DNA from: Candidatus Proximibacter danicus
Lineage (GTDB): Bacteria > Pseudomonadota > Gammaproteobacteria > Burkholderiales > Rhodocyclaceae
Reading direction: 5' to 3'
NCBI GenBank assembly: GCA_016710885.1
Contig: JADJUC010000006.1
Coordinates: forward strand, 75,331 to 139,330
Length of the DNA stretch: 64,000 nt
Shown here piece after piece: positions 46,176 to 57,346 of the stretch; the stretch's first letter is position 1, and each line of letters opens with the position of its first letter. The notes under the pieces are model-generated. The model searched no databases, was not told the origin of the DNA, and saw nothing but the letters and a program-made list of their open reading frames with translations. A program made the translations under genes and the position numbers.

Positions 46176-47642
46176 CTATCGGTAGCGGCGAGCAGCGTTC
46201 TGGGCCGTTGCCGTTTCGGGGAAGTCGGCCTGCAGTTGCGCGAGCAACTCGCGCTGGCGGGTTTCGTTGCCGTCGCGGTGGAAACACTCCGCCACCAGCA
46301 GCAAAAGATCCGGGAGGTGTTTGTGGTCCGGGGCGCGGCGCGCCAGAACCTTGGTCAGCCGGTCCGCGTCATCGACATGGCCGGCGCGGGCGAGCTTGCG
46401 AATGAGTGTGGCCAGTTGCGAACTCGAAAAGCGCACCGTGGGTTTGGCCAGTTTCAGATACTCGGTGAACACTTCATGCAGCAGTTCTGCATTCGCGCCG
46501 CGCTTGTCCGGCAGCGCGAAAACCAATGCGGCCGCCTGGTGAAAATCTTCGCTGGCCGGGTCGGTTCGGGCCAGGCGGTAGTAGCGGGAAAGTAGCGCCG
46601 GGTCATCGCGGTGGGCTTCGCAAACCACGCGTAATGCCCGCTTGGCGTCGTCGATGCGGAGATCGGCGATCAGCTTGTCGATGCGTGCCAGTTCTGCGGG
46701 CAGCGGGTCGGTAACCGCTTCCTGTTCGGGGGCCTCGATTTTCACCTTGCTGTAGGCGCGGTGCAGTGTGATCAGTGCAGCCCCGGCCAGGAAGCCGCCG
46801 AGGTGGGCCATGTAGTTGACGTTGCTGCCGTGGTTGAAGAAGAACTGGTACAGCTCGTTAGCGATCCAGAACGGCAGCACGGTGATTGCCGGCGCCCAGA
46901 AGAAGTCGAAGTAGATCAGCACCCAGTAGAAGAAGCGGATCCGGCGCATGCCGTAGAGCACGACGAACATGGCCATGACGCCGGAGATGGCGCCGGAAGC
47001 GCCAATGCCGGGCACGGTGCGTCCGGCATTGACCAGCAGATCGAGGCCAGCCGCGCCGATGCCCGTGAGCAGGTAGAAGGCGAGAAAGCGGCGCTTGCCC
47101 AGGGCTTCCTCGACCATGTAACCGACGATGAACAGGAAGGCCATGTTGCCAAGCAGGTGGTCAAAACTGCCGTGCAGGAACATGTGCCCGATTAGCCCCG
47201 CTAGCGTCGGCTCTGCGGGAACAAAACCGAAACGGTCGACCATGCCGGAGCCGGCGAGCGTATCGAAACGTTCCCTTTGTCGTTGCCAGTTGACGTATAC
47301 CGCCTCGTCGGGGGTAACGATCTGCCCGCTGCGCAGGCGTTTCATGAACGCCTTGTCGTGCTCCATCTGCATCAGGACCGATAGCCACATGCGCCGGTCC
47401 AGCGCTTTCTGCGCTTGCGCCACGTCATTCGCTTTGCCCTGCGCCTTGAGGTAGTCGACGTAACGCGGCAGCTCGACGGTGCCGAGCGACGACGAGGCGT
47501 AGTAATCGAGGGCCTTGGCCTCGCGCTTGCTGTCGCCGCTCTGCAGCCCGAAGTAGATCAGGCAGTTGACGAGGATGAGTAGCAAGGTAACCAGTGGCGG
47601 GTTTCGCCAGTCTGGCTTGCGGCTGATGGGGACGATAATCAT
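46176..47642 (-). CDS. Rhomboid-family intramembrane serine protease with C-terminal helical repeat domain
   Basis: A 488-residue membrane protease. The catalytic serine is in GIGASGAISGVM and the histidine in YMAHLGGFLAG; the HGSFDHLLGNM segment holds the conserved His/Asn of the second helix. About 100 residues of soluble sequence follow the first helix, and a 170-residue TPR-like domain follows the last. It cleaves substrates within the membrane; the substrate is unknown. The stop at 46176 lies convergent with the preceding gene. Confidence 0.92.
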   Translation of the reverse strand: MIIVPISRKPDWRNPPLVTLLLILVNCLIYFGLQSGDSKREAKALDYYASSSLGTVELPRYVDYLKAQGKANDVAQAQKALDRRMWLSVLMQMEHDKAFMKRLRSGQIVTPDEAVYVNWQRQRERFDTLAGSGMVDRFGFVPAEPTLAGLIGHMFLHGSFDHLLGNMAFLFIVGYMVEEALGKRRFLAFYLLTGIGAAGLDLLVNAGRTVPGIGASGAISGVMAMFVVLYGMRRIRFFYWVLIYFDFFWAPAITVLPFWIANELYQFFFNHGSNVNYMAHLGGFLAGAALITLHRAYSKVKIEAPEQEAVTDPLPAELARIDKLIADLRIDDAKRALRVVCEAHRDDPALLSRYYRLARTDPASEDFHQAAALVFALPDKRGANAELLHEVFTEYLKLAKPTVRFSSSQLATLIRKLARAGHVDDADRLTKVLARRAPDHKHLPDLLLLVAECFHRDGNETRQRELLAQLQADFPETATAQNAARRYR

Positions 47643-47768
47643 GGGGAGGGATTATGCCATCTGGAATGTCGGGGTGGGTGGAGACGTGCCGTTGCGTATG
47701 CGGTTTCAAGCATCGGTTCGGATCACATATGCCGTGTTTTTTGTCATTGCCTGTTAGCATGGGCACTG

Positions 47769-48002
47769 ATGGCGACTCTTTTCCGAGCGCCCAAGCCCAG
47801 CAAAGGTACTCTCTTGGCCAAACCAAATTATCAATTCGAGAAACGTCAACGCGATCTGGCGAAGAAAGCCAAGCAGGAAGAAAAGCGCCGCCAGAAGCTC
47901 GCCGGCAAGTCGGCAACCGACGATCAGGGGGGCGATGCGGCAGCTAATCCGGTGGATTCGTCTGGTTCCGCCGCCGATGACGAGATCAAGCCGGACGCGT
48001 GA
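47769..48002 (+). CDS. Small basic conserved hypothetical protein
   Basis: A 77-residue protein. The N-terminal half is strongly basic and helical (YQFEKRQRDLAKKAKQEEKRRQKLAGKS), the C-terminal half acidic and disordered. Short proteins of this composition are common in betaproteobacteria, but I cannot name a function. The codon pattern fits a real gene, and it lies alone between divergent neighbours, with no strong ribosome site visible. Confidence 0.6.
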   Translation: MATLFRAPKPSKGTLLAKPNYQFEKRQRDLAKKAKQEEKRRQKLAGKSATDDQGGDAAANPVDSSGSAADDEIKPDA

Positions 48003-48127
48003 TCTCGCTGCGGCTTTGAGGACTTCCCCGCCTGCGTGAGTATTTATGTGCGCCGGGCCCGGCCGAGATTTTCGTAGGCGCGGCGACCGGTGGCAGCTAT
48101 CATGGCGACCCCTGAAGAGTTACGCCC

Positions 48128-49789
<1,662 letters not shown>

Positions 49790-49942
49790 ACCTGCCGCCC
49801 CGTCGCTGGCGACAATCTCGCCTTAATAACGAAAAGCGATAACCACCAGCCAAAAAATTATTTTTTGCGTCTACCAAGGCGCGCTAGACTCGTGCGTTCC
49901 AAAAAAACCATGTCACTACGATCCCAAGGGAAGGAGACCCCC

Positions 49943-50251
49943 ATGAAGCGCTTGATTACTGCAGCATCAACGGCTGTGCTGGTACTCGCGGCCAGCCCGG
50001 CGGCGGCCGAGGACGCCAACCTGGCGCGCAATCTGGTTGCCAACTGTGCCAACTGCCACGGCACCAATGGCAAGGCCGTGCCCAATGCCGGCATGGCAAC
50101 ACTGGCCGGCCAGCCGAAAGAAGGCTTGGTCCAGCGCATGAACGAGTTCCGCTCCGGCGCACGCCCGGCGACCGTCATGCACCAGATCGCCAAGGGCTAT
50201 TCCGACGCGCAGATCGATCTCATCGCCGGCTACCTTGCCGCGCAGAAATAA
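49943..50251 (+). CDS. fccA: Flavocytochrome c sulfide dehydrogenase, monoheme cytochrome subunit
   Basis: A 102-residue periplasmic class I cytochrome c with signal peptide (MKRLITAASTAVLVLAASPAAA), a single CANCH haem motif and an axial methionine likely in AGMATLAGQP. It accepts electrons from the FAD subunit encoded next and passes them to the respiratory chain. I chose the ATG at 49943 with GGAGACC upstream; the longer reading adds a non-signal N-terminus. It has one haem rather than the two found in purple sulfur bacteria. It is separated from fccB by 10 bp. Confidence 0.92.
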   Translation: MKRLITAASTAVLVLAASPAAAEDANLARNLVANCANCHGTNGKAVPNAGMATLAGQPKEGLVQRMNEFRSGARPATVMHQIAKGYSDAQIDLIAGYLAAQK

Positions 50252-50261
50252 GGAGATGACC

Positions 50262-51542
50262 ATGTTCAATCGTCGCGATTTCCTGAAGGCCGCCGGCGCT
50301 ACCGGTTTCTCTGCCGGGGTTGTCACCCTCGGCGGCTGTGCGAGCGGCAGCAGCAAGGCCAAGGGCCACGTTGTCGTGGTTGGTGGCGGCTACGGCGGCG
50401 CCACCGCAGCCAAATATCTGCGCATGTGGAGCAACGGCAGCGTTGATGTGACGCTGATCGAGCGCAACACCGAATTCACCTCTTGCCCGATCTCCAACCT
50501 CGTCATTGCCGGCGAGAAGACCCTGGCCGACATCACCGTCAGTTACGAGGGGCTGAGGAAGTGGGGCGTGCGGGTGATCCATGACGACGTGGTCGGCATC
50601 GACGCCGCCAAGCGCAGCATCCGCCTCGCCAAGCAGGGTGAGCTGAGCTACGACCGCGCGGTGCTCTCGCCGGGTATCGAGTTTCTCTGGGACCAGGTGC
50701 CGGGGCTGAAGACTGCCGAAGCGCAAGCGAAGATCCTGCATGCCTGGAAAGCCGGCCCGCAAACCGTGGCCCTGCGCAAGCAGCTTGAAAGCATGAAGGA
50801 CGGCGGCGTCTATGCTTTGTGCGTGCCGAAGGCGCCTTACCGCTGCCCGCCCGGACCCTACGAGCGCGCCTCGATGATTGCCCACTATTTCAAGGCCCAC
50901 AAGCCGAAATCGAAGGTGCTGATTCTCGACGCCAACCCCGACGTGACCTCGAAGAAGGGCTTGTTCGTCAAAGCCTGGAGCGAGCTTTACAAGGGCATGG
51001 TCGAGTATCGTCCGAACAGCGAACTGCGCGATGTCGATGCCGCCAGCCGCACCGCCATCCTCGAATTCGACAAGGTAAAAGCCGACGTACTGAACGTGGT
51101 GCCACCGCATCGCGCCGGCAACGTTGTCACCCAGTCGGGAGCCAAGCTGGCCAACAACCGCTGGGCCGAAGTTGACTGGCTGAGTCTGGAGTCGGTCAAC
51201 GCCAAGGGCATTCACATCCTCGGCGACTCGACCCTCTCGGCACCGCTGATGCCGAAATCCGGTTTTATGGCCAACCAGCACGGCAAGGTGGCCGCCGCCG
51301 CCATCCTCAACCTGCTGGCCGGTGAGGCGCCAAGCCCGGAGCCGATGATGTCCAACACCTGCTACAGCTTCGTCGATGCCAAGCACGTCATCCACGTGGC
51401 GTCGGTGCACAAATACGACGCCGAAAAGAAGACGATGGTTACGGTCCCGGGCTCCGGTGGTGTCTCGGCCGAGCGCAGTGCATTGGAAGCTTCCTTCGCC
51501 GTGGGCTGGGCCAAGAACATCTGGGCCGACATGCTGACCTGA
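50262..51542 (+). CDS. fccB: Flavocytochrome c sulfide dehydrogenase, FAD subunit
   Basis: A 426-residue Tat-exported flavoprotein oxidising sulfide to sulfur or polysulfide. The twin-arginine signal is NRRDFLKAAG; the FAD-binding motif is VVVVGGGYGGATAAKYL. Family cysteines are visible in EFTSCPISN, in CVPKAPYRCPPGPYERA and in SNTCYSF; the redox-active pair and the flavin-linked cysteine are expected among these. The ATG at 50262 has AGGAG at 50251-50255. It is followed by a terminator. No sox genes lie in the window. Confidence 0.94.
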   Translation: MFNRRDFLKAAGATGFSAGVVTLGGCASGSSKAKGHVVVVGGGYGGATAAKYLRMWSNGSVDVTLIERNTEFTSCPISNLVIAGEKTLADITVSYEGLRKWGVRVIHDDVVGIDAAKRSIRLAKQGELSYDRAVLSPGIEFLWDQVPGLKTAEAQAKILHAWKAGPQTVALRKQLESMKDGGVYALCVPKAPYRCPPGPYERASMIAHYFKAHKPKSKVLILDANPDVTSKKGLFVKAWSELYKGMVEYRPNSELRDVDAASRTAILEFDKVKADVLNVVPPHRAGNVVTQSGAKLANNRWAEVDWLSLESVNAKGIHILGDSTLSAPLMPKSGFMANQHGKVAAAAILNLLAGEAPSPEPMMSNTCYSFVDAKHVIHVASVHKYDAEKKTMVTVPGSGGVSAERSALEASFAVGWAKNIWADMLT

Positions 51543-51569
51543 GTTTTTGTTTGACGGTGTTTTCAGCGA

Positions 51570-51599
51570 GGGCTGGCGGAGCGATTCGCCGGCCCTTTT
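51570..51599 (+). terminator. Rho-independent terminator after fccAB
   Basis: GGGCTGGCG (51570-51578) pairs with CGCCGGCCC (51587-51595, one G-U wobble), followed by TTTT. It lies 27 bp after the fccB stop. Confidence 0.75.
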
Positions 51600-51638
51600 G
51601 TTTTGGGGCTATCGCTGGGGTGATCGGCCGGCGAGGCT

Positions 51639-52974
51639 TCAGAAAGTTGCCGAGATCTGGGCGCTGATCTGATTGCGCTTGTACTCGTAAAGCGTCAGGT
51701 TCGAGTCGTTGTGGCTGTAGGTGTAACCAATCGCGACCGAAACGGTGGTGTTGCCCGTGCTTCTGAATTCCTTCGCCAGATTCGCCGTCAGCGGTAGAGC
51801 GTATCCCGGCGTCGGGTATCGAGGCCTGCTCCTGCGCGGCGTAGCGGGTCTTCGTCGCCCCGGTGCAAGGTGAGGAAAAGCCTGCCGGCAGTGCTGCGTG
51901 GAAAGCCAGGCTGAGGCCATCGCTGCGATTGTCGATATATTCCTCGGCGTTCTTTCCTCGCCGTGGCGGTACGTGGCCTGCGGGAAGGTGCTCTGTCAAG
52001 GTAGTAGGGGGCCAGAGCGTGCCGTCGCGGACGCCCTCGCTGACGTGATAGTCCTTCGCCTGGCCAGTCATTGCGGCATTGAGGAAGAGCCGGCCAGTCA
52101 CTGGCAGCAGTACCTGCGGCGCGATGCCGACAGCGGTGGAGAAACGTTGCTGCCCGATCAGGACGTTCTCGAAAAGCAGCGGCAGCGAGTAAATGTTGCC
52201 GCCCTGTCGCCAGGTTGGCCCCGCGCTCAGCGAAAAAATGTCGGAATTGAATTGGTCGAGCGTCGTGTAGTCGGTGCGGGTGTACTGGACATCGGTTTGC
52301 AGTGCGCGCGACCCATCTAGCGGCGATGGGTGGCTGGCACCGAGACTGAAGGTGTAGCCGGAATCGCTGCGCTTGAGTGAATCGCGGGAGAGCAGGAAGG
52401 GCAGGCCGAACATCAGCACCGAGCCGTTCATCGGGCCGGCGTTGACGTTGCTGTCGTAGAGATAGCCGCCGCTCAGGCGGACGTTCCAGCGCTTTTGCGA
52501 GGGGATCGATTCGATCATCGCCGGATGTTGTCGCCGACGGCCCGCGGTGGATTGCTGCGAGCACGGCATGGAACTGTGCTTTTTAGCTTCGCGGGCGGCG
52601 TAGGCCCGGCCGAGTTCCAGTCGCACCCGTGGCAGGTTCGGGTCGCGGGCGAGGATCGCCTGGTAGATCGTCACCGCTTCGGCTGGCCGGTTCGACAGCA
52701 TGGCGGCCTGCCCGAGCAGGAAGGCAGTTCCGATATCGCCCTCGTCCCGGTCGTGCAATGGTTTGAGCAGTCGGTAAGCGGCATCCGGACGCTCCTGTTC
52801 AAGCAGTCGGACGGCTTCGCTGCGAATCGCATCGGCGCTTGCCGCTGCGCGTTCGGGCGCGCTCGCCGGCATGTCTTCCGCTGCCGACAGTGCCGGTCCG
52901 GCACCGGTGAAGAGCGCTGCCAGTAGCAGGCAACGGAGGAGCGTGGGGCTTTGTGCGCGTCTCATCATCGGCAC
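51639..52974 (-). pseudogene. Slam-like outer-membrane secretion protein (TPR + DUF560 barrel), multiply frameshifted
   Basis: The N-terminus has a signal peptide (MRRAQSPTLLRCLLLAALFTGAG) and TPR repeats (AFLLGQAAMLSNRPAEAVTIYQAILARDPNLPRVRLELGRAY). A beta-barrel of the DUF560/surface lipoprotein assembly modifier type follows (MIESIPSQKRWNVRLSGGYLYDSNVN...) and ends in another frame with YKRNQISAQISATF at 51639. The frame changes at least twice or three times between about 52500 and 52585 and again near 51795-51815. Translating across the breaks gives a continuous protein (for example EAKK-AQFHAVLAAI). Either real decay or indel-rich sequence. It directly follows its probable cargo gene. 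Confidence 0.75.
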
Positions 52975-52983
52975 CGCTATTGT

Positions 52984-54452
52984 TTATCGCCGACAAAAGA
53001 CGCCGGAAGCCTGGTTGCCGCCGCCGCTGAGCGACCAGCTGCCGCCGACATGGTTGGCCGCCGGGCCGAAAAAGCTGGCATTGACCGCGCCGCTCATGCC
53101 GTTGGCGGCATTGACCGTGCCGCTGATCTGGTTCGTTCCGGCCCCCCAGGTGGCGTTGACGGTGGCGCTGGTCCAGGCCGTGCCGTTGGCTCGCTTCATG
53201 TTGTCGAAGCTGCCGCTGAGGCCCCGGTTGTCGAAGAGCACCGTCAGCGACGAGGTGCCGGTAACGGTGGTCAGCGCACCCGCCTCGTTGAGCTGGCCGA
53301 CGACCTGGCCGTTGTAACTGGCCGTGCCGGTCACCGGGATGGCCGCTGCCGGCGTCAGGCTGCCGGCAATCCAGTGGGAGTTCTGGTAGATGGGTTTCCC
53401 CGGCATCGCCTCGCTGCCCCACACCCCCCAGGAGAGGTGGCTGTAGCTGCCGAGCGGTTTCTCGCGTGCGAGGGTTTCCTGGCGCTGCATCTCGGCGGCG
53501 AGCTGCGCCGAACTGGCCGTTGTCTTCAGGTCGCGGGCGATGGCCTCCTGCATCTCGGCGATCTGCCGTAGCAGCGTCTCCAGCATCGCCCGCTCCGTGC
53601 GGGTCAGGCTACCGCCAAGCAGCTCATGGAGGTGAGCCTTCAGTTCGTCGAGATCCCGAAGCATGTCGAGCAGACGCGAGATTGCGTCTGAATACCAATC
53701 CTCGCCACGGCGGTCGGCTGCGTGGGATATCTCCTGATTGAGGTGGGTGCTCTTTTCGCCGACTTCACCGATCATCTCGGCGATCATCTCGGCGATCATC
53801 TCGGTGCGTTCTGGCGCCGGCGGCGTGAACTCGACCCGAAGCATCTTGCTGACATCGTTCTGGTAACGCTTTAGCTCGCCTTGTGCGGTCGTGACCTTCT
53901 GCAGGTAGGCGGTGAGCAACGAGCGGGTTGTCGGGTCGGTTGTCGTGCTTAGGGCCTGCTCGACGCGTAGCTGGAGGGCAGCGAGCAGGGCGATGTCGAT
54001 GGCGATCAGGCCAGACTGCCGCTCGCCATTGTTGCGCATCGCCAGTGCATCGCCCTCATCGCCCGCGCTCTTGCCTGCAGGGTCTTGAATTGTCGGACAG
54101 GTTTTGAATTCCTCCTGCGGCCCTGCTGCAAGGCCCGAGCAGATCGGGAACGTCCGTGATCGCGATCTCGCGGCGAGCTTTGCCAGCGCCTGCTGCCAGC
54201 CACTCGGGGGTCTCCCGCCGTCTTCCCGCCGGGCCGGGTTGTCGTCTCGTCGCCGCTGCGTCCGGGATACTCGCGCAGGAAAATCTCGGCCAGGCCGCGC
54301 AGGGCCGGAAGCCGATCCTCCGTTCCGCCAGGAGAGACAACGATCGTCGTCGACCAGGCCGGGCCGGTGCTGGCGATCATGAAGAGGAGCAGCGAAGGAG
54401 GCGGCGGATCATTTGTCGGGCCGTTGAAATGTACGCGCGTAACGGTGCGCAC
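52984..54452 (-). pseudogene. TbpB-like beta-barrel protein, probable Slam cargo, frameshifted near its N-terminus
   Basis: The C-terminal 150 residues (from YQNSHWIAGSLTPAAAIPVTGTASYNGQVVG to GGGNQASGVFCRR) match the transferrin-binding-protein-like eight-strand barrel typical of Slam-dependent proteins. The middle is helical and coiled-coil-like. A signal sequence (SLLLFMIASTGPAWS) lies at the 5' end in a different frame; a one-base shift near 54235-54265 joins it through SGWQQALAKLAARSRS to the main frame, which stays open. No lipobox cysteine is visible, so the product may be secreted soluble rather than lipid-anchored. The longest intact frame is 52984-54039. Confidence 0.65.
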
Positions 54453-54530
54453 GAAAACAGGAAAGCGGATTGTACCGGTAGCCTATTCTTTCGGCATGGC
54501 GCAGCCTCGCAGCTAGCCTCTAATACGGCG

Positions 54531-55423
54531 TCAGTCCGGCCGTGCGACCAGGCTATCCACCAGATCAGCCGCGAACCCCGACAGCGCCTCCCGCTTGCGC
54601 ACGCACACCTGCAGGTCGCGCTGCGCCCACGTCTCGTCCAGCTCCACCACCATCGGCGGTTCGCGCAGGCCGCCACTCGGCACGGCACTGCGCGGCACCA
54701 GCCCCAGCCCGACGCCGGCGCCAACCATGCGGCAGACGGCTTCGAAGCTGCGCACCTGAATGCGCACGTTGAGGTGCCGGCCGAGCGCAGCGGCGGCGTT
54801 CATGGTGAAGGTGTGGATCGCCGAGCCGGCGTGCAGCATCACGAACGGGTAGTCGAGCACGTCGCCGAAGCGGGTGCTGGCCTTGGCTGCCAGCGGGTGC
54901 GCGGCGGGGGTGATCAGCACCAGACGGTCGGCGCGGTAAGGGATCATCTCCACCTCGGCGCCTTCCACACGTTCGGCCACGACGCCGATCTCCACTTCGC
55001 CGCGCGCCACGGCCATGACAATCTCCGGGCTGGTGTGCTCTTCCAGCGTCACGCTCACCTGCGGGTGAGCGCGCAGGAACTCGGCCAGGTCGTCGGGCAG
55101 AAAACTGTGCGTGGCGTGGGTGTTGGCCCACAGGCTGACATGGCCGCGCACGCCCTCGGCGTAGGGGGCGAGGTCGGCGTGCATCTGTTCAAGCTGGGCG
55201 AACACCTGGCGAGCGTGACGCAGCAGCGCCTCGCCGGCGCGGGTGAGGGTGACGCCACGGGCGCGGCGGGTGAGCAGCGGCGTTCCGATAGCCTCTTCGA
55301 GCAGGCGCATGCGGTGGCTGGCCGAGGAGGGGGCGAGGTGGGCGCTCGCTCGGCGCCGCGCGTCAGGTTCTGCGCTTCGGCAATGGCCACAAAGAGGCGG
55401 AGGTCGGTGAGGTCGTAGCGCAC
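54531..55423 (-). pseudogene. LysR-family transcriptional regulator, frameshifted in the DNA-binding domain
   Basis: The N-terminus (GTG at 55421-55423; MRYDLTDLRLFVAIAEAQNLTRGAER) and the remainder (HLAPSSASHRMRLLEEAIGTPLLTRRARGVTLTRAGEALL, then a full periplasmic-binding-like effector domain) lie in different frames. One missing base near 55345-55352, within GAGCGAGCGCCC on the coding strand, explains the break. Corrected length is about 297 residues, normal for LysR. It is divergent from the EamA transporter gene, which it most likely regulates. An imperfect dyad CTAGCGTTCGTTAG lies at 55434-55447. Confidence 0.85.
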
Positions 55424-55589
55424 GGTTTTTTGTCTAGCGTTCGTTAGATACGAATTGTGTGCTGCGATATTACCAATTGTTGTATGGCCTGTCTCTTGCC
55501 AATATTAGGCTTGAAGCAATTGCAATTTATCGGCTTTTTGAAGCATTTTCGTTAAAACCGCACGATAGCTCACCGGACAAACCCGCCTC

Positions 55590-56489
55590 ATGCCCTGGAA
55601 ACACTGGTCTGCTGAAAAACTCGGCATCGCCCTCGCGGTGCTGGCGGCGCTCGGCTTCTCGTTCAAGGCCATCTTCGTCAAGCTGGCGTATGCAGCGGCG
55701 CCGGTCGAGGCGGTAACGCTGCTCTCGCTGCGCATGGTCTTCGCGCTGCCGGTCTTCCTGTGGATCGGCATCCAGGCCAGCCGCGCGGCACCGCCGCTCA
55801 CGCGTCGCGACTGGGGCATGCTGCTCGCCCTCGGCCTGCTCGGCTACTACGCTTCCAGCATGCTCGACTTCCTCGGCCTGCAATACATCTCGGCCGGCCT
55901 CGAACGCCTGATCCTGTTCACCTACCCGACGCTGACGGTGCTGATCGGCGTGCTGTTCATGGGCCAGACGCTGGAGAAGCGGCAGATCGGCGCGCTGCTG
56001 CTCTCCTACGCCGGCATCGGCCTGGCCTTCGCGCACGACCTGCAGATCGCCGGCGACATACGCACGGTGCTGATCGGCGCCGGCTTCGTCTTCGGCTCGG
56101 CGCTGACCTACGCCATGTACAGCGCCGGCGCCGAACCGGCCATCCGCCGCCTCGGCTCGGCACGCTTCGCGGCGCTGGCGATGCTGGTGTCGACGGCGGC
56201 AACGCAGATCCATTTCTTCATCGCCCAGCCGCTGTCGGCATTGGTGCAGCCGCTGCCGATCTACGGCTACGGCGCAGCGATGGCGCTGTTCTCGACCGTG
56301 CTGCCGGTGCTCTGGCAGTCGGCGGCGATCCGCCGCATCGGTTCCGCGCGGGCGGTATTGATTGGCACGCTGGGGCCGGTACTGACCATCTTCTTCGGCT
56401 GGTGGGTGCTGGCGGAACCGGTCTCGCTGGCGCAGCTGGCGGGTGCCGGGTTAGTGCTGGCGGGGGTGTTGCTGGTTAGTCGGAAGTGA
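55590..56489 (+). CDS. DMT/EamA-family transporter
   Basis: A 299-residue inner-membrane protein with ten predicted helices in two EamA repeats (LGIALAVLAALGFSFKAIFVKLAYAAAPVEAVTLLSLRM in the first; ALFSTVLPVLWQSAAIRRIGSARAVLIGTLGPVLTIFFGWWVL in the second). It probably exports a metabolite, which cannot be identified. Paired divergently with a LysR-type regulator across 166 bp, the usual arrangement for an inducible exporter. Confidence 0.91.
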   Translation: MPWKHWSAEKLGIALAVLAALGFSFKAIFVKLAYAAAPVEAVTLLSLRMVFALPVFLWIGIQASRAAPPLTRRDWGMLLALGLLGYYASSMLDFLGLQYISAGLERLILFTYPTLTVLIGVLFMGQTLEKRQIGALLLSYAGIGLAFAHDLQIAGDIRTVLIGAGFVFGSALTYAMYSAGAEPAIRRLGSARFAALAMLVSTAATQIHFFIAQPLSALVQPLPIYGYGAAMALFSTVLPVLWQSAAIRRIGSARAVLIGTLGPVLTIFFGWWVLAEPVSLAQLAGAGLVLAGVLLVSRK

Positions 56490-56704
56490 TGCGGGGGAGG
56501 TTATCCACCTTCTCGCTGTAGCTCATGATCGATCCGGTACGGAGGTTCTCCGCCTGGTCGAACCCCGCCGCGCGCAGGGCAATAAAACGTAGAAAAACAT
56601 GGTGATTGAATTTTGCCCGATAGCGTGATCGACAGGGCGTCATGGCACCGTTTCCACCTATCGGCGAAACCGCCGGCGCGGATATACGCAGACCCACGAA
56701 CTAC
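56490..56704. other. Intergenic region without a supported gene
   Basis: Between the EamA gene and the NTase-HEPN promoter. On the minus strand a 73-codon frame (56476-56697) ends RTGSIMSYSEKVDNLPRI, which looks coding-like but matches nothing I recognise and overlaps the end of the transporter gene. It may be a fragment of a lost gene. Confidence 0.4.
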
Positions 56705-56733
56705 TTGATTTAACCCAAATCGGGGAATAATAT
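56705..56733 (+). promoter_or_regulatory. Strong predicted promoter of the NTase-HEPN operon, near-leaderless
   Basis: TTGATT (56705-56710) and TAATAT (56728-56733) are spaced by 17 bp, close to the sigma-70 consensus. Transcription would begin about at 56740, one base before the ATG at 56741. No ribosome site precedes the ATG, so translation would be leaderless. Confidence 0.6.
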
Positions 56734-56746
56734 CCCCAATATGGGT
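56713..56746. promoter_or_regulatory. Large inverted-repeat operator over promoter and start codon
   Basis: ACCCAAATCGGGGA (56713-56726) and TCCCCAATATGGGT (56733-56746) are inverted copies matching at 12 of 14 positions around a 6-bp centre. The dyad covers the -10 box and the start codon, an ideal site for autorepression by the HTH-containing first gene product. Confidence 0.65.
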
Positions 56747-57346
56747 ACCAAAGACCAGCCAGCCATCTCCCTTGCCGACGCCCTTTTTTCAAAAGGACAG
56801 CAGCGCGTACTCCGGGTATTTTTCTCGAATCCCGAGCAGGATTTCTACGCCAGCGAGATTGCCGAGCGCGAGCAGACAGGGCGAGGCGCCTTGCAGCGGG
56901 AACTGGATCGCCTGATGCAGTCCGGTCTGATTACCATGACCCAGCGCGGTCGGCACAAGCTTTACCGCGCCAACCCGGATTCGCCGATCTTTGCCGAATT
57001 GCGCGGCATCGTTCAAAAGACCATCGGCGTGGTCGAAGTCATCAAAACCGCATTGCTGCCACACGCCGACCAGATTTCCAGTGCCTTCATCTATGGCTCT
57101 GTCGCCAAGGGCGCCGACACGGCTTCGAGCGACGTGGATCTGATGGTGATTTCCGACCGACTCAGCTACAGCGAACTTCATGAGATCCTCGCAGATTCGG
57201 AGCGGACGGTGGGCCGCAAGATCAACCCGACGCTCTATTCCCCCTCGGAGTTTTCTGCCAGGCTTGCCGATAACAACCATTTTCTAACGCGAGTAATGGC
57301 GCAGCCGCTGATGATGGTGCAGGGGAAACGCGATGACCTCCACTGA
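56741..57346 (+). CDS. HTH-nucleotidyltransferase (MNT) fusion protein, antitoxin-like
   Basis: A 201-residue protein. Residues 15-80 form a winged helix (QQRVLRVFFSNPEQDFYASEIAEREQTGRGALQRELDRLMQSGLI). Residues 105-185 form a minimal nucleotidyltransferase with the Pol-beta motif YGSVAKGADTASSDVDLMV. In MNT/HEPN modules the nucleotidyltransferase neutralises a HEPN toxin by adding nucleotides. The HTH suggests it also represses its own promoter, which carries a large dyad. It overlaps the HEPN gene by 14 bp. Confidence 0.88.
   Translation: MGTKDQPAISLADALFSKGQQRVLRVFFSNPEQDFYASEIAEREQTGRGALQRELDRLMQSGLITMTQRGRHKLYRANPDSPIFAELRGIVQKTIGVVEVIKTALLPHADQISSAFIYGSVAKGADTASSDVDLMVISDRLSYSELHEILADSERTVGRKINPTLYSPSEFSARLADNNHFLTRVMAQPLMMVQGKRDDLH

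Noticed and set aside
49853..49867. A/T palindrome AAAAAATTATTTTTT before fccA as a terminator
   Set aside because: It has no GC stem, so it is unlikely to terminate transcription.
51439..52974. 511-residue single-frame reading of the Slam-like gene
   Set aside because: Its C-terminal part runs antisense into fccB and lacks barrel strands; the barrel end lies in another frame ending at 51639.
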